A stretch of 64,000 nucleotides of DNA, taken from assembly GCA_038243995.1 (NCBI GenBank), contig JBBRTV010000014.1, positions 62,001 to 126,000 of the forward strand, written 5' to 3'. The notes beneath the pieces were generated by a model. That model saw nothing but the letters and a program-made list of their open reading frames with translations. It was not told the DNA's origin and searched no databases. The translations under genes and the position numbers were made by a program. Position 1 is the stretch's first letter, and each line of letters starts with the position of its first letter. Source of the stretch: Scleromatobacter sp038243995. Its GTDB lineage: Bacteria > Pseudomonadota > Gammaproteobacteria > Burkholderiales > Burkholderiaceae_C. Below, piece by piece: positions 1 through 7,457 of this stretch.

Positions 1-1054
1 CGTTCATCGTCATCACGCCGTAGGTGCCCAGGCTCTGCGGCGCGTTGCCGCCCAGCGTGGCCAGCGTGAAGCTGAAGCGCAGCGCTGGGTGCTTGCCCTG
101 GGCCGTCTTGACGCGCGCCACCAGGTTGTTGATCACGTCCTGCGACTGGCCGCCTTCGATGTCGAAGTCGATGCCCTGCAGGCTGGCGGAGTCGTAGGTG
201 GAGATGAATTTCTCGAAGCCCGCATCGGAGCCGCAGCTGAACGAGCCGCTCGCGCCGCCGGTCGAGACGATGTAGTTCTTGCCCGCCGCGACCCACGCGT
301 TCACGTTCGTCGCGACGAGTTGCGCCGGCGTCACGCCGGCCCAGCTCTCGGAGCCGCACTCCCCGGTCGCGAAGGCCCAGGTCGCCGAGGCCTGCCGGGC
401 CGGCATCGCCGACAGCACCGACTGGCGCGAACCGGTCACCGCGGTGTCGATCTCGTCGGTGTTCCAGTTCATGTTGATCGTGACGTCCTTGTAGGAGCCG
501 AACACCAGGGCACCCGGCGGCGGCGGCGGCGGCGTGGCGCACTTCTTCGAGACCGTCCAGTCGGCGCCGCTGGCCTTGGTGCCGTTGTGCGTCGCGGGAT
601 CCGCCGCCTTGTTCTTGACGTTGGCGACGTAGCCTGTCGTGCCTTCGGTGACGAGCGCGCCCTTCTTGTAGGTCAGGCTGGCCGTCCACGGATCGCAGGG
701 GGCCGGCGGTGGCGGCGGCGGCGGGGGCGGGCTGCCGCAGCTGCTCGCGATCGTCCACGGCTGGCCCGTGCCGGCGACGCCGTTGTGCGTGGCGGGGTCG
801 TCGCCCTGCGTCCACCAGTTGGCCTCGTACGTGACGCCGCCTGCGGTCGCGGTATCGCCTGAGACGTAGGCGATCGCCGCGCTCCAGGGCTGGCATTCGA
901 CGGTCGCGGCGCTGCGCGGGTCGGGCGCCGGGGCGGTGGTCGCGGCTTGCGTCAGCGCGGGCGAGAGTGCACTGCCCGCGGCGACGGCGGCCGACAGCAC
1001 GGCAAGCCAGTCGAGTCGGGCGCGCCGGGCGGGCGGGTGGTTGGAATTGGTCAT
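1..1054 (-). CDS. GH18 chitinase with two chitin-binding modules (C-terminus cut by window edge)
   Basis: Secreted chitin-degrading enzyme. The visible 351 residues start at an ATG preceded by AAGGAG. In order they hold a signal-like N-terminus (about 1-37), a first CBM5/12-like module (about 53-105, aromatic and Cys-bounded), a run of nine prolines, a second similar module (about 120-171), a second proline linker and the start of a GH18 barrel (from about 182). The catalytic strand reads QGIDFDIE, with the proton-donor Glu at about 300. In most GH18 enzymes the first position of this DxxDxDxE motif is Asp; here it is Gln. The module order (binding modules before the catalytic domain) is common in bacterial chitinases. 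The gene is alone in its direction, with 266 bases without a gene upstream. The rest of the barrel lies outside the window. Confidence 0.9.
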   Translation of the reverse strand, partial: MTNSNHPPARRARLDWLAVLSAAVAAGSALSPALTQAATTAPAPDPRSAATVECQPWSAAIAYVSGDTATAGGVTYEANWWTQGDDPATHNGVAGTGQPWTIASSCGSPPPPPPPPPAPCDPWTASLTYKKGALVTEGTTGYVANVKNKAADPATHNGTKASGADWTVSKKCATPPPPPPGALVFGSYKDVTINMNWNTDEIDTAVTGSRQSVLSAMPARQASATWAFATGECGSESWAGVTPAQLVATNVNAWVAAGKNYIVSTGGASGSFSCGSDAGFEKFISTYDSASLQGIDFDIEGGQSQDVINNLVARVKTAQGKHPALRFSFTLATLGGNAPQSLGTYGVMTMN

Positions 1055-1320
1055 GACGGGAGAACTCCTTCGGGCTGGTTTCTTCGTTCCGGCGCGACGG
1101 GTGCGTCCGGCGTGAGAAGTCTCCCGGACCGTGCGCGTGGGCCCGTCAGGTAAAACCAGTAGCAGACCAGTAACGGGAAGGCTAAGGTCTCAGCGAATGT
1201 AAGAAGGGCCGAACAATCGGCGGCCCCGTTCCGGGAAAACGCGAACCAGCGAAGAATCGGCGGTAGCGGCCGTCATGCACGGAGGGGGGTATCCAGGAAA
1301 CTCCCCGCCCGCGCCGCGCT

Positions 1321-1899
1321 TCACAGCTTCAGAAAGGCGAAGATTCCCGTCACGACGCCGATCGCCGCCACGCCCAGCGTGCCCCATTCCAGCCAGCGCC
1401 GGCGCGTCAGCAGTGCGATCGCGGCGAGGGCGATGGAGACCTGCAGCAGCGTCGTCGCCTCGGCCCAGCGGTGGTGCTGGTGCATCAGGTGCTCGCTCTG
1501 CTCGTCGAAGGCCTTGGCCTCTTCCTCCAGCTTCCTGGCCTTCTCCATGATCGGATCCTTGTCCGACTTCATCCTCTCGACGGTCTTCGCGTAGTCGGCG
1601 CGGCGCTCCGCCGGGACGAGATCCAGCGCGACCTCGGCGAGGGCCTGGCGCGAGTTCTTGGCCTGGTAGAAGTTCCACTGGTCCGACGCCTCCGTCTTGC
1701 GGATCGCGGCGTCGTTCTTCGCCAGCGCGGCGTCGGCCTGGGTGGCGCCACCCATGTAGGAGCAGATCGCCCCCACGGTGGCCAGCACCGCGGTGATCAC
1801 GGCCAACTGGCCGGCCATGCTGTCGGCGCCGCCGTGCCGGGCGGCGTGTTCGAGTTCGTGATCGTGCGGACCGTGCACGTGGAAACCGTCTTCGGACAT
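1321..1899 (-). CDS. DUF4337-family membrane protein
   Basis: 192-residue protein of the DUF4337 type; its biochemical role is unknown. A hydrophobic segment lies near residues 30-50 (GQLAVITAVLATVGAICSYM), followed by a charged, probably helical soluble stretch (KARKLEEEAKAFDEQSEHL) and two C-terminal hydrophobic segments. This matches the family layout of one N-terminal and two C-terminal membrane helices around a coiled-coil-like middle. The start used (MSEDGFHVHG) has a CAGGAG upstream; an in-frame ATG 33 bases further upstream is less likely. The His-rich N-terminus (HVHGPHDHELEHAARHGG) could bind metal, but that is inference. It lies downstream of the chemoreceptor gene on the same strand, with an 80-base gap. 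Confidence 0.75.
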   Translation of the reverse strand: MSEDGFHVHGPHDHELEHAARHGGADSMAGQLAVITAVLATVGAICSYMGGATQADAALAKNDAAIRKTEASDQWNFYQAKNSRQALAEVALDLVPAERRADYAKTVERMKSDKDPIMEKARKLEEEAKAFDEQSEHLMHQHHRWAEATTLLQVSIALAAIALLTRRRWLEWGTLGVAAIGVVTGIFAFLKL

Positions 1900-1978
1900 C
1901 GGGGGCAGCTCCTGGAATGCGGGCGGGCGCAAGGAATTCCGCCCGTAGAGCCGGGGATGGTAGCGAAGAACCGTGTCT

Positions 1979-3532
1979 CTACAGCCTGAAGACGCTCACG
2001 ACTTCGGACAGCCGTGCCGCCTGGTGGCTGAGGCTCTCCGCCGCCGCCGCGCTTTCCTCGACCAGCGCGGCATTCTGCTGCGTGACCTGGTCGAGCTGGT
2101 TCACCGCATCGCCGACCTGGCCGATGCCCGTCGACTGCTGGTGGGTGGCGTTCGAGATCTCGCTGATCAGCTGGCTCACGCGTTGCACCTGCGCGACGAT
2201 CTCGCTCATCGATGCACCGGCGTCGTCGACCTGCCGCGCGCCCATGTCGACCTTCTCGACACTCGCGCCGATCAGCGCCTTGATTTCCCTGGCCGCGCTG
2301 GCCGAGCGCTGCGCCAGCGAGCGCACCTCGCTCGCGACCACCGCGAAGCCGCGCCCCTGCTCGCCGGCCCGCGCGGCTTCCACCGCGGCGTTCAGGGCGA
2401 GGATGTTGGTCTGGAACGCGATGCCGTCGATGACGCCGATGATGTCGCCGATCTTCTTCGACGACGTCGCGATCTCGTTCATCGTGGCGACCACGCGGCC
2501 GACGGCGACGCCGCCGCGGCTGGCGGCGTCCGAGGCTTCGGTGGCAAGGCGGGTGGCGACGATCGCGGTGTCGGCGTTCGACTTCACGCTGCCCGTGAGC
2601 TGCTCCATCGAGGCCGCGGTCTGCTGCAGGTTGCTCGCCTGTTCTTCCGTGCGCTGGCTGAGGTCCGCGTTGCCGGTGGCGATCTCCGACGAGCCGGTTG
2701 CGATGCTGTCGCTGGCCAGCCGCACCTGTCCGACGACATCGGCGAGGCGCTCGCGCATCGTGTGCATCGCGGCGAGGATGCTGCTCGTGTCGCCGGCGCG
2801 GAGGCGGACGTCGACGCCGAGGTTGCCCGCCGCGATTGCGCTGGCGATGGCCACGACTTCGGCCGGTTCGGCGCCGAGCTGGCGCGTCAGGCTGCGCGTG
2901 ATCCAGGCCGCCATGGCGGCCGCGAGCAGCGCGCCGACCACGGCCATCGCCATCGCCGTCGTGACGGCGGACTGGCCGTCGGCCTTGGCCTCGGCGCCAG
3001 CGGTGGCCATGATGCCCTCCTGCAGCTTCACCATCGTGCCGATCGCCGCGAAGAAGGCGCGCTGGGTCGGTCGCATGGTGACGAGGAGCGTGTGCGCGGC
3101 GTCGTCGAACTGGCCGGCCTTGACCAGGCGCACCACCTCGTCGCGGTTGTCGTAGAAGGTCTTGCGGGTCTGGACGATCGTTGCGAATATCTTGCGGCCG
3201 TCGGCCCTCACGATGATCTTGTCGAGCTGGTCGAGTGCGGCGTCGGTGGCCACCGCGTTCGCGGCGAGCTGCTTGACCGCATCGGCTTCCTGCTCCGGAT
3301 CCTTGGCGGCGATGACCACGTTGCGGATGAATCGGGCCTGCGAATTCGCGGCATCGGCCGCGGCGGTCGCGAGGGAGACCTTGACATAGCGATCGTCGAG
3401 GATCTCGGAGATGCGCTCCTCGATGGCGTGGATGCGCAGCGCGCACACCGTGCCGATGATGCAGATCAGCGCCACCAGGACGCCGTAGCTGAGTGCGAGT
3501 CGCGTCGCGACCTTCATGGGTGAATTCTTCAT
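1979..3532 (-). CDS. methyl-accepting chemotaxis protein
   Basis: 517-residue chemoreceptor. There is a membrane helix at about 11-31, a periplasmic sensor region of four-helix-bundle type (about 32-188), a second helix (about 190-210), HAMP (about 211-265) and a long signalling coiled coil to the C-terminus. The hairpin tip that binds CheA and CheW is clear (DGIAFQTNILALNAAVEAAR and GRGFAVVASEVRSLAQ). The methylation-helix regions with EEQASNLQQTAASMEQL are typical of betaproteobacterial Tsr/Tar-like receptors. The protein ends in SVFRL and has no CheR-binding pentapeptide. The ATG at 3532 has AAGGA just upstream; a second in-frame ATG five codons later is the alternative. No other chemotaxis genes are adjacent, so it is an orphan receptor. 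The ligand cannot be read from the sequence. Confidence 0.93.
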   Translation of the reverse strand: MKNSPMKVATRLALSYGVLVALICIIGTVCALRIHAIEERISEILDDRYVKVSLATAAADAANSQARFIRNVVIAAKDPEQEADAVKQLAANAVATDAALDQLDKIIVRADGRKIFATIVQTRKTFYDNRDEVVRLVKAGQFDDAAHTLLVTMRPTQRAFFAAIGTMVKLQEGIMATAGAEAKADGQSAVTTAMAMAVVGALLAAAMAAWITRSLTRQLGAEPAEVVAIASAIAAGNLGVDVRLRAGDTSSILAAMHTMRERLADVVGQVRLASDSIATGSSEIATGNADLSQRTEEQASNLQQTAASMEQLTGSVKSNADTAIVATRLATEASDAASRGGVAVGRVVATMNEIATSSKKIGDIIGVIDGIAFQTNILALNAAVEAARAGEQGRGFAVVASEVRSLAQRSASAAREIKALIGASVEKVDMGARQVDDAGASMSEIVAQVQRVSQLISEISNATHQQSTGIGQVGDAVNQLDQVTQQNAALVEESAAAAESLSHQAARLSEVVSVFRL

Positions 3533-3745
3533 TGACGTTCCTTCGCGTTCCTGGGTGCGCCGTGGCCGGCGCCTGTCAGCTTTTCGACAGGCACGCCCCC
3601 GGACTGAACACCCGAACGGTGTGCTGCGCGTGGGGAGATCTCGACAGTTCGGCGGGGAAGATGTCCGGAAACGGCTGGCTCGCGGCGCGGCTCCGTGCGA
3701 CGATCCGGCCCGCGATTCATTCCATGTCCACAGGAGGCACACCCC

Positions 3746-4549
3746 ATGACGCAAGCCCTCGCCGCCACCTTCCACGCCCTGCACGCCGACGGGCTGCTGC
3801 TGCTCGCCAACGCCTGGGACGCCGGCAGCGCCCGCCTGGCCTCGAGCGCGGGCGCCCGGGCGATCGCCACCAGCAGCGCCGCCGTCGCCTGGGCGCACGG
3901 CTGGCCGGACGGTGACGCGGTGCCGACCGAACTCATGCTGCAGACCGTCGCGGAGATCGTCGGCGCGGTGCACGTGCCAGTGACGGTCGACATCGAGGGT
4001 GGCTATTCGGACGACCCGGATCGCGTCGCGGGCCTCGTGCTGTCGCTGCTCGACGCCGGTGCGGTCGGCATCAACGTCGAGGACGGCGCCAGGGACGTCG
4101 GCCTGGCGGCGCAGAAGATCGCCGCGGCCAGGCGTGCGGCGGGCCTGCGCGGCGTGGATCTGTTCATCAATGCGCGCACGGACGTCTACCTGCGCGGTCT
4201 CGTGGCGCCGCCGCAGCGCGTGAGCGAGGTCATCGTGCGCGAGACGCGCTACCGCGAGGCGGGCGCCAGCGGCCTGTTCGTCCCGGGCATCACCGACCCG
4301 GACGACATCGCGGCCGTCGCCGCCGCGGTGATGCTGCCGCTGAACGTCATGGCCCGCCCCGGCATGGTCGACCAGGCAACGCTGCAGGCCCTGGGCGTGC
4401 GCCGCTACAGCGCCGGCTCCGCCATCGCCGAAGCGGTGCAGGGCCTGACGCTGGCCATGATGCGCGAGTTCACGTCGACGGGCAGGGTGGACACGTTCGG
4501 GGTGAAGGCGATGCCGTACGCCGACCTGAATGCAGTGATGAAGAGATGA
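3746..4549 (+). CDS. isocitrate lyase / PEP mutase family protein
   Basis: 267-residue TIM-barrel enzyme of the isocitrate-lyase/phosphoenolpyruvate-mutase superfamily, which makes or breaks C-C or C-P bonds in 2-oxo acids with Mg2+. The metal-binding stretch DIEGGYSDDPD and the following GINVEDGARD are visible, as is the INARTDVYLRG strand. The KKCGH loop that carries the catalytic Cys of true isocitrate and methylisocitrate lyases is absent, so it is probably not either of these; the closest label is the carboxyvinyl-carboxyphosphonate mutase-like subgroup, substrate unknown. The start has an excellent AGGAGG seven bases upstream. It is divergent from the chemoreceptor and convergent with the efflux operon. 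Confidence 0.85.
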   Translation: MTQALAATFHALHADGLLLLANAWDAGSARLASSAGARAIATSSAAVAWAHGWPDGDAVPTELMLQTVAEIVGAVHVPVTVDIEGGYSDDPDRVAGLVLSLLDAGAVGINVEDGARDVGLAAQKIAAARRAAGLRGVDLFINARTDVYLRGLVAPPQRVSEVIVRETRYREAGASGLFVPGITDPDDIAAVAAAVMLPLNVMARPGMVDQATLQALGVRRYSAGSAIAEAVQGLTLAMMREFTSTGRVDTFGVKAMPYADLNAVMKR

Positions 4550-4722
4550 CGGCCCCCACGCTCCCGCCGGTCGCCGCCCGCCGAGGGGGTGTTCGGGTCG
4601 GCTCGGGTGCGACCCTCGCTTCCCTCCACTTGCTGGGGCGTGCGGCCGGCTGATCTTGCGCCGGGATGACGGTACCCGCGCTCGCCGTGCCTCGGGGCCG
4701 GGCGCGGCTGAAATCGGTAACG

Positions 4723-6243
4723 CTACCGGGCCGGCGCGGCGGTGTCGGCCGCCGCCACGGGCGGCTGCGCGGCGTCGGAGCGGCGCCAGCCGCCGCCGAG
4801 TGCCTTGACGAGGAAGGTGGCGGCGAGCTGGCGCTGGCCGGCGAGTTGCGATGCTTGCAGTTCGGCGCCCAGCAGCGATTGCTGGGCGGCGATGACATCG
4901 AGCCAGGTCGACGCGCCGCCTTCGTAGCGGGCGGTCGCCATGTCCAGCACGCGGCGGGCCGACGCCGCCGCGACCCGGGCCTGGGCGGTCGCGCGATCGA
5001 GCGCCGCGACGCCGGTGATGCCGTCCTCCACCTCCTGCATCGCGGTCAGCACCGTGCGGCGCCAGGTGGCCACGGCGAGCTCGTAGCCGGCGCGCGCGAA
5101 GTCGACGCCGGCGCGGGTGCGGCCGGCGTCGAACCAGGCCTGCGTGGCCGAGACACCGATAGCCCAGACGAGGCTGGGTGCGTCGAACAGCGCGGCGAGG
5201 GTGCGGCTTTCCACGCCGATGCCAGCGGCGGGGCCGAGGATGACGCTCGGGTAGAACGCCGCCGTGGCGACGCCGATCTGCGCGTTGGCAGCGGCCATCG
5301 CGCGCTCGGCGGAGGCGACGTCGGGACGCCGCTGCAGCAGGTCGGATGGCACGCCCACGGGGATCGCGGGCGGCTGCAGGCTGCGCGCGGCGGCGGGCAG
5401 CGCGAACCCCGGAGCCGGCGCGCCGACGAGCGTGGCGATGGCGTGCTCGAACTGCGCGCGCTGGCGCTGCTGCACGTCGACCTGCGGGAGCGTATTGTCG
5501 AGCAGGGCCTGCTGCTGCGCGACGTCCAGGCCCGAGGCGGCGCCCAGGTCGTGGCGCGCGGTCACGAGTTCGAGCGCCCGGCGCTGCAGCGCGATGGAGC
5601 GCGCGAGTACGTCGAGCGAGACGTCGAGCGTGCACAGGCTGAACCAGTCGGACGCCAGCTCGGCGCTCACCAGCAGCCACGTGTTCTCGAGATCGGCGGC
5701 GGACTGCTCGGCCGAAGCGCGGGCGCCTTCCATGCTGCGCGAGACGCGGCCGGCGAGGTCGGCCTCGTAGCTGGCGCCGAAGCCGAGCTTGAAGTCGTTC
5801 TGCACGGTGGAGAAATTCGTCGACGCGTAGCTGGCGAGCGGCCGGTTGGCCGAAATGCGCGCGCGCGTCGCGCCGCCGGTCAGGCCGATGGCGGGGAACA
5901 GGCCGGCCGAGGCCGCGTCGACCGTCGCGCGTGCCTGCGCGAGGCGCGCGGCCGCGATCGCGAGCGTCGGACTGTCGGTCAGCGCCCGTTGCTCTAGCGC
6001 ATCGAGTTGCGCGTCGCCGAAATCCTGCCACCACGCGCCTTTGCCGGCGGTGTCGGCCGGCGTGCCCTGGCGCCAGGGCGCCTCGGGCGTCCACGCGACG
6101 GGCAGCGCGAGGGCCGGGCGCTGGTAATCGGGGCCGACGGCGCAGCCGGCCAGCGCGGTGGCCAGCGCGAGCGACGCCACGCGGGCGGGCCGCGGCGCGG
6201 CGCGCGCCCGCGTCCGCCCACGGGCTTGCGGTCGCCGCATCAC
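4723..6243 (-). CDS. RND efflux outer-membrane lipoprotein (NodT/OprM family)
   Basis: 506-residue outer-membrane channel of a tripartite drug-efflux pump. It has a lipoprotein signal with lipobox LAGC (Cys at about 34) followed by AVGPDYQRP, the usual start of mature NodT-family proteins. Two OEP repeats follow, with the family signatures WWQDFGDAQLDALEQRAL and RRPDVASAERAMAAANAQIG. The start codon pair ATGATG overlaps the stop of the adaptor gene upstream (ATGA), so the two are translationally coupled. It is the last gene of the operon pump-adaptor-channel. Because the pump gene is interrupted, this channel may serve a different inner-membrane partner, as TolC-type proteins often do; that is inference. 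Confidence 0.92.
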   Translation of the reverse strand: MMRRPQARGRTRARAAPRPARVASLALATALAGCAVGPDYQRPALALPVAWTPEAPWRQGTPADTAGKGAWWQDFGDAQLDALEQRALTDSPTLAIAAARLAQARATVDAASAGLFPAIGLTGGATRARISANRPLASYASTNFSTVQNDFKLGFGASYEADLAGRVSRSMEGARASAEQSAADLENTWLLVSAELASDWFSLCTLDVSLDVLARSIALQRRALELVTARHDLGAASGLDVAQQQALLDNTLPQVDVQQRQRAQFEHAIATLVGAPAPGFALPAAARSLQPPAIPVGVPSDLLQRRPDVASAERAMAAANAQIGVATAAFYPSVILGPAAGIGVESRTLAALFDAPSLVWAIGVSATQAWFDAGRTRAGVDFARAGYELAVATWRRTVLTAMQEVEDGITGVAALDRATAQARVAAASARRVLDMATARYEGGASTWLDVIAAQQSLLGAELQASQLAGQRQLAATFLVKALGGGWRRSDAAQPPVAAADTAAPAR

Positions 6244-7454
6244 GGCGTCGCCTTCGGCGCCTGCTGCAACGTGACGACGTCACCGTCGGCCAGCGAATCC
6301 GGCGGGTTCAGCACGAGTCGGTCGGTCGGCGCGAGGCCGCCGGTGATCTCGATGCTGTCGCCCGTGTTGCGACCCAGCGTGACGGCCTGCAGCTTGACCC
6401 GGCCCTGCGCGTCGATTACCGCGACGCGCGTGCCCTCGCCGCGAAACAGCAGCGCGTTCGCCGGCACCGCGAGCGGCGCAACGCCCTGGAGCGGCAGCGC
6501 GACCTGCACGTAGGCGCCCGGCAGCAGCACGCCGTCCTTGTTGGGCAGGGAGACTTCGATCTGCATGGTGCGCGTCGCGGTGTCGATCGACGCCGAGGTT
6601 CGCGTCACCTGGCCCTTGAACGCCTGCCCGCGCAGCTCGGCCTGGGTGACGACCACCTGCTGCCCCGTCTTCACGAGGTTGGCGTACGCCTGCGGCACGT
6701 TGACGTAGACGCGCAGCGGATCGGTCTGCGACAGCAGGAAGAGGGCGCGGCCGCCGGTGTCGATCAGGTCGCCGACATCGATGTTGCGCCGCGTGATGAC
6801 GCCGGCGAACGGCGCGGTGACGCGCTTGAAGTCCTCGAGCTGGCGCAGGCGCCGCAGGTTGGCGTCGGCGGCGGCGACGGTCGCCCGCGCCTGCACGACG
6901 CCGCTGCGGCGTTCGTCGAGGTCTTGCTGCGAGACGACGTCCTTCTGGCGCAGGGCCTCCCAACGCGCGCCCGTGCTCTCGGCGAGCGCCAGGCCGGCTG
7001 CCGCCTGCGCGCGCGCCGCGAGCGCCTGCGAGACCTGCTGGTCGAGCTCGGGAGCCTCGATCTCGGCGAGCACGTCGCCCTTCTCGACGCGGCTGCCGAT
7101 GTCCTTCGTCCAGCGCTTGACGTAGCCCGCCGCGCGCGCGGCGATGGGCGCCTGCACGGCGCCTTGCAGCGTGCCTGGCAGCAGCACCGTGCGGCCCGCG
7201 GCGCCGGCGTTCGGCAGCGTCGTCTTGACGTAGAGGGCCGCGTGCTCGGCCACGCGCGCCTCCAGCGTGCGCGCATTGGCGGCCCGGCTCAGCACGGTGC
7301 GCGCGGCGCCGATGCCCAGCAGCACCAGCACCACGACGGCGACGAGCTTCAGGCGGCCGGCGACCTGCCGGCGCTTGAGCTGGTCGGCGCGATCGTGTTC
7401 GTGGGCGGGCGCGGCGGCGTGGATGCCGAGGGCGGCATGGCGCTGCTCTGTCAT
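6240..7454 (-). CDS. RND efflux periplasmic adaptor subunit (HlyD/MFP family)
   Basis: 404-residue membrane-fusion protein linking the inner-membrane pump to the outer-membrane channel. It has one N-terminal membrane anchor (LVAVVVLVLLGIGAARTVL, about 36-55), a lipoyl half-motif, an alpha-helical hairpin rich in Ala and Gln (about 120-190), the second lipoyl half (VTAPFAGVITRRNIDVGDLI) and C-terminal beta-barrel and membrane-proximal domains. It starts three bases after the stop of the pump gene and overlaps the outer-membrane factor by four bases, so all three are one operon. A His-rich N-terminus (HAAAPAHEHD) precedes the anchor; metal binding is possible but unproven. Confidence 0.93.
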   Translation of the reverse strand: MTEQRHAALGIHAAAPAHEHDRADQLKRRQVAGRLKLVAVVVLVLLGIGAARTVLSRAANARTLEARVAEHAALYVKTTLPNAGAAGRTVLLPGTLQGAVQAPIAARAAGYVKRWTKDIGSRVEKGDVLAEIEAPELDQQVSQALAARAQAAAGLALAESTGARWEALRQKDVVSQQDLDERRSGVVQARATVAAADANLRRLRQLEDFKRVTAPFAGVITRRNIDVGDLIDTGGRALFLLSQTDPLRVYVNVPQAYANLVKTGQQVVVTQAELRGQAFKGQVTRTSASIDTATRTMQIEVSLPNKDGVLLPGAYVQVALPLQGVAPLAVPANALLFRGEGTRVAVIDAQGRVKLQAVTLGRNTGDSIEITGGLAPTDRLVLNPPDSLADGDVVTLQQAPKATP

Positions 7455-7457
7455 GGG

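Noticed and set aside
1979..6283. Very long open frame antisense to or overlapping the efflux genes
   Set aside because: At 70% G+C stop codons are rare in shadow frames; outside the chemoreceptor part the translation is Arg/Ala/Pro-rich with no domain, and real conserved genes occupy the other frames.
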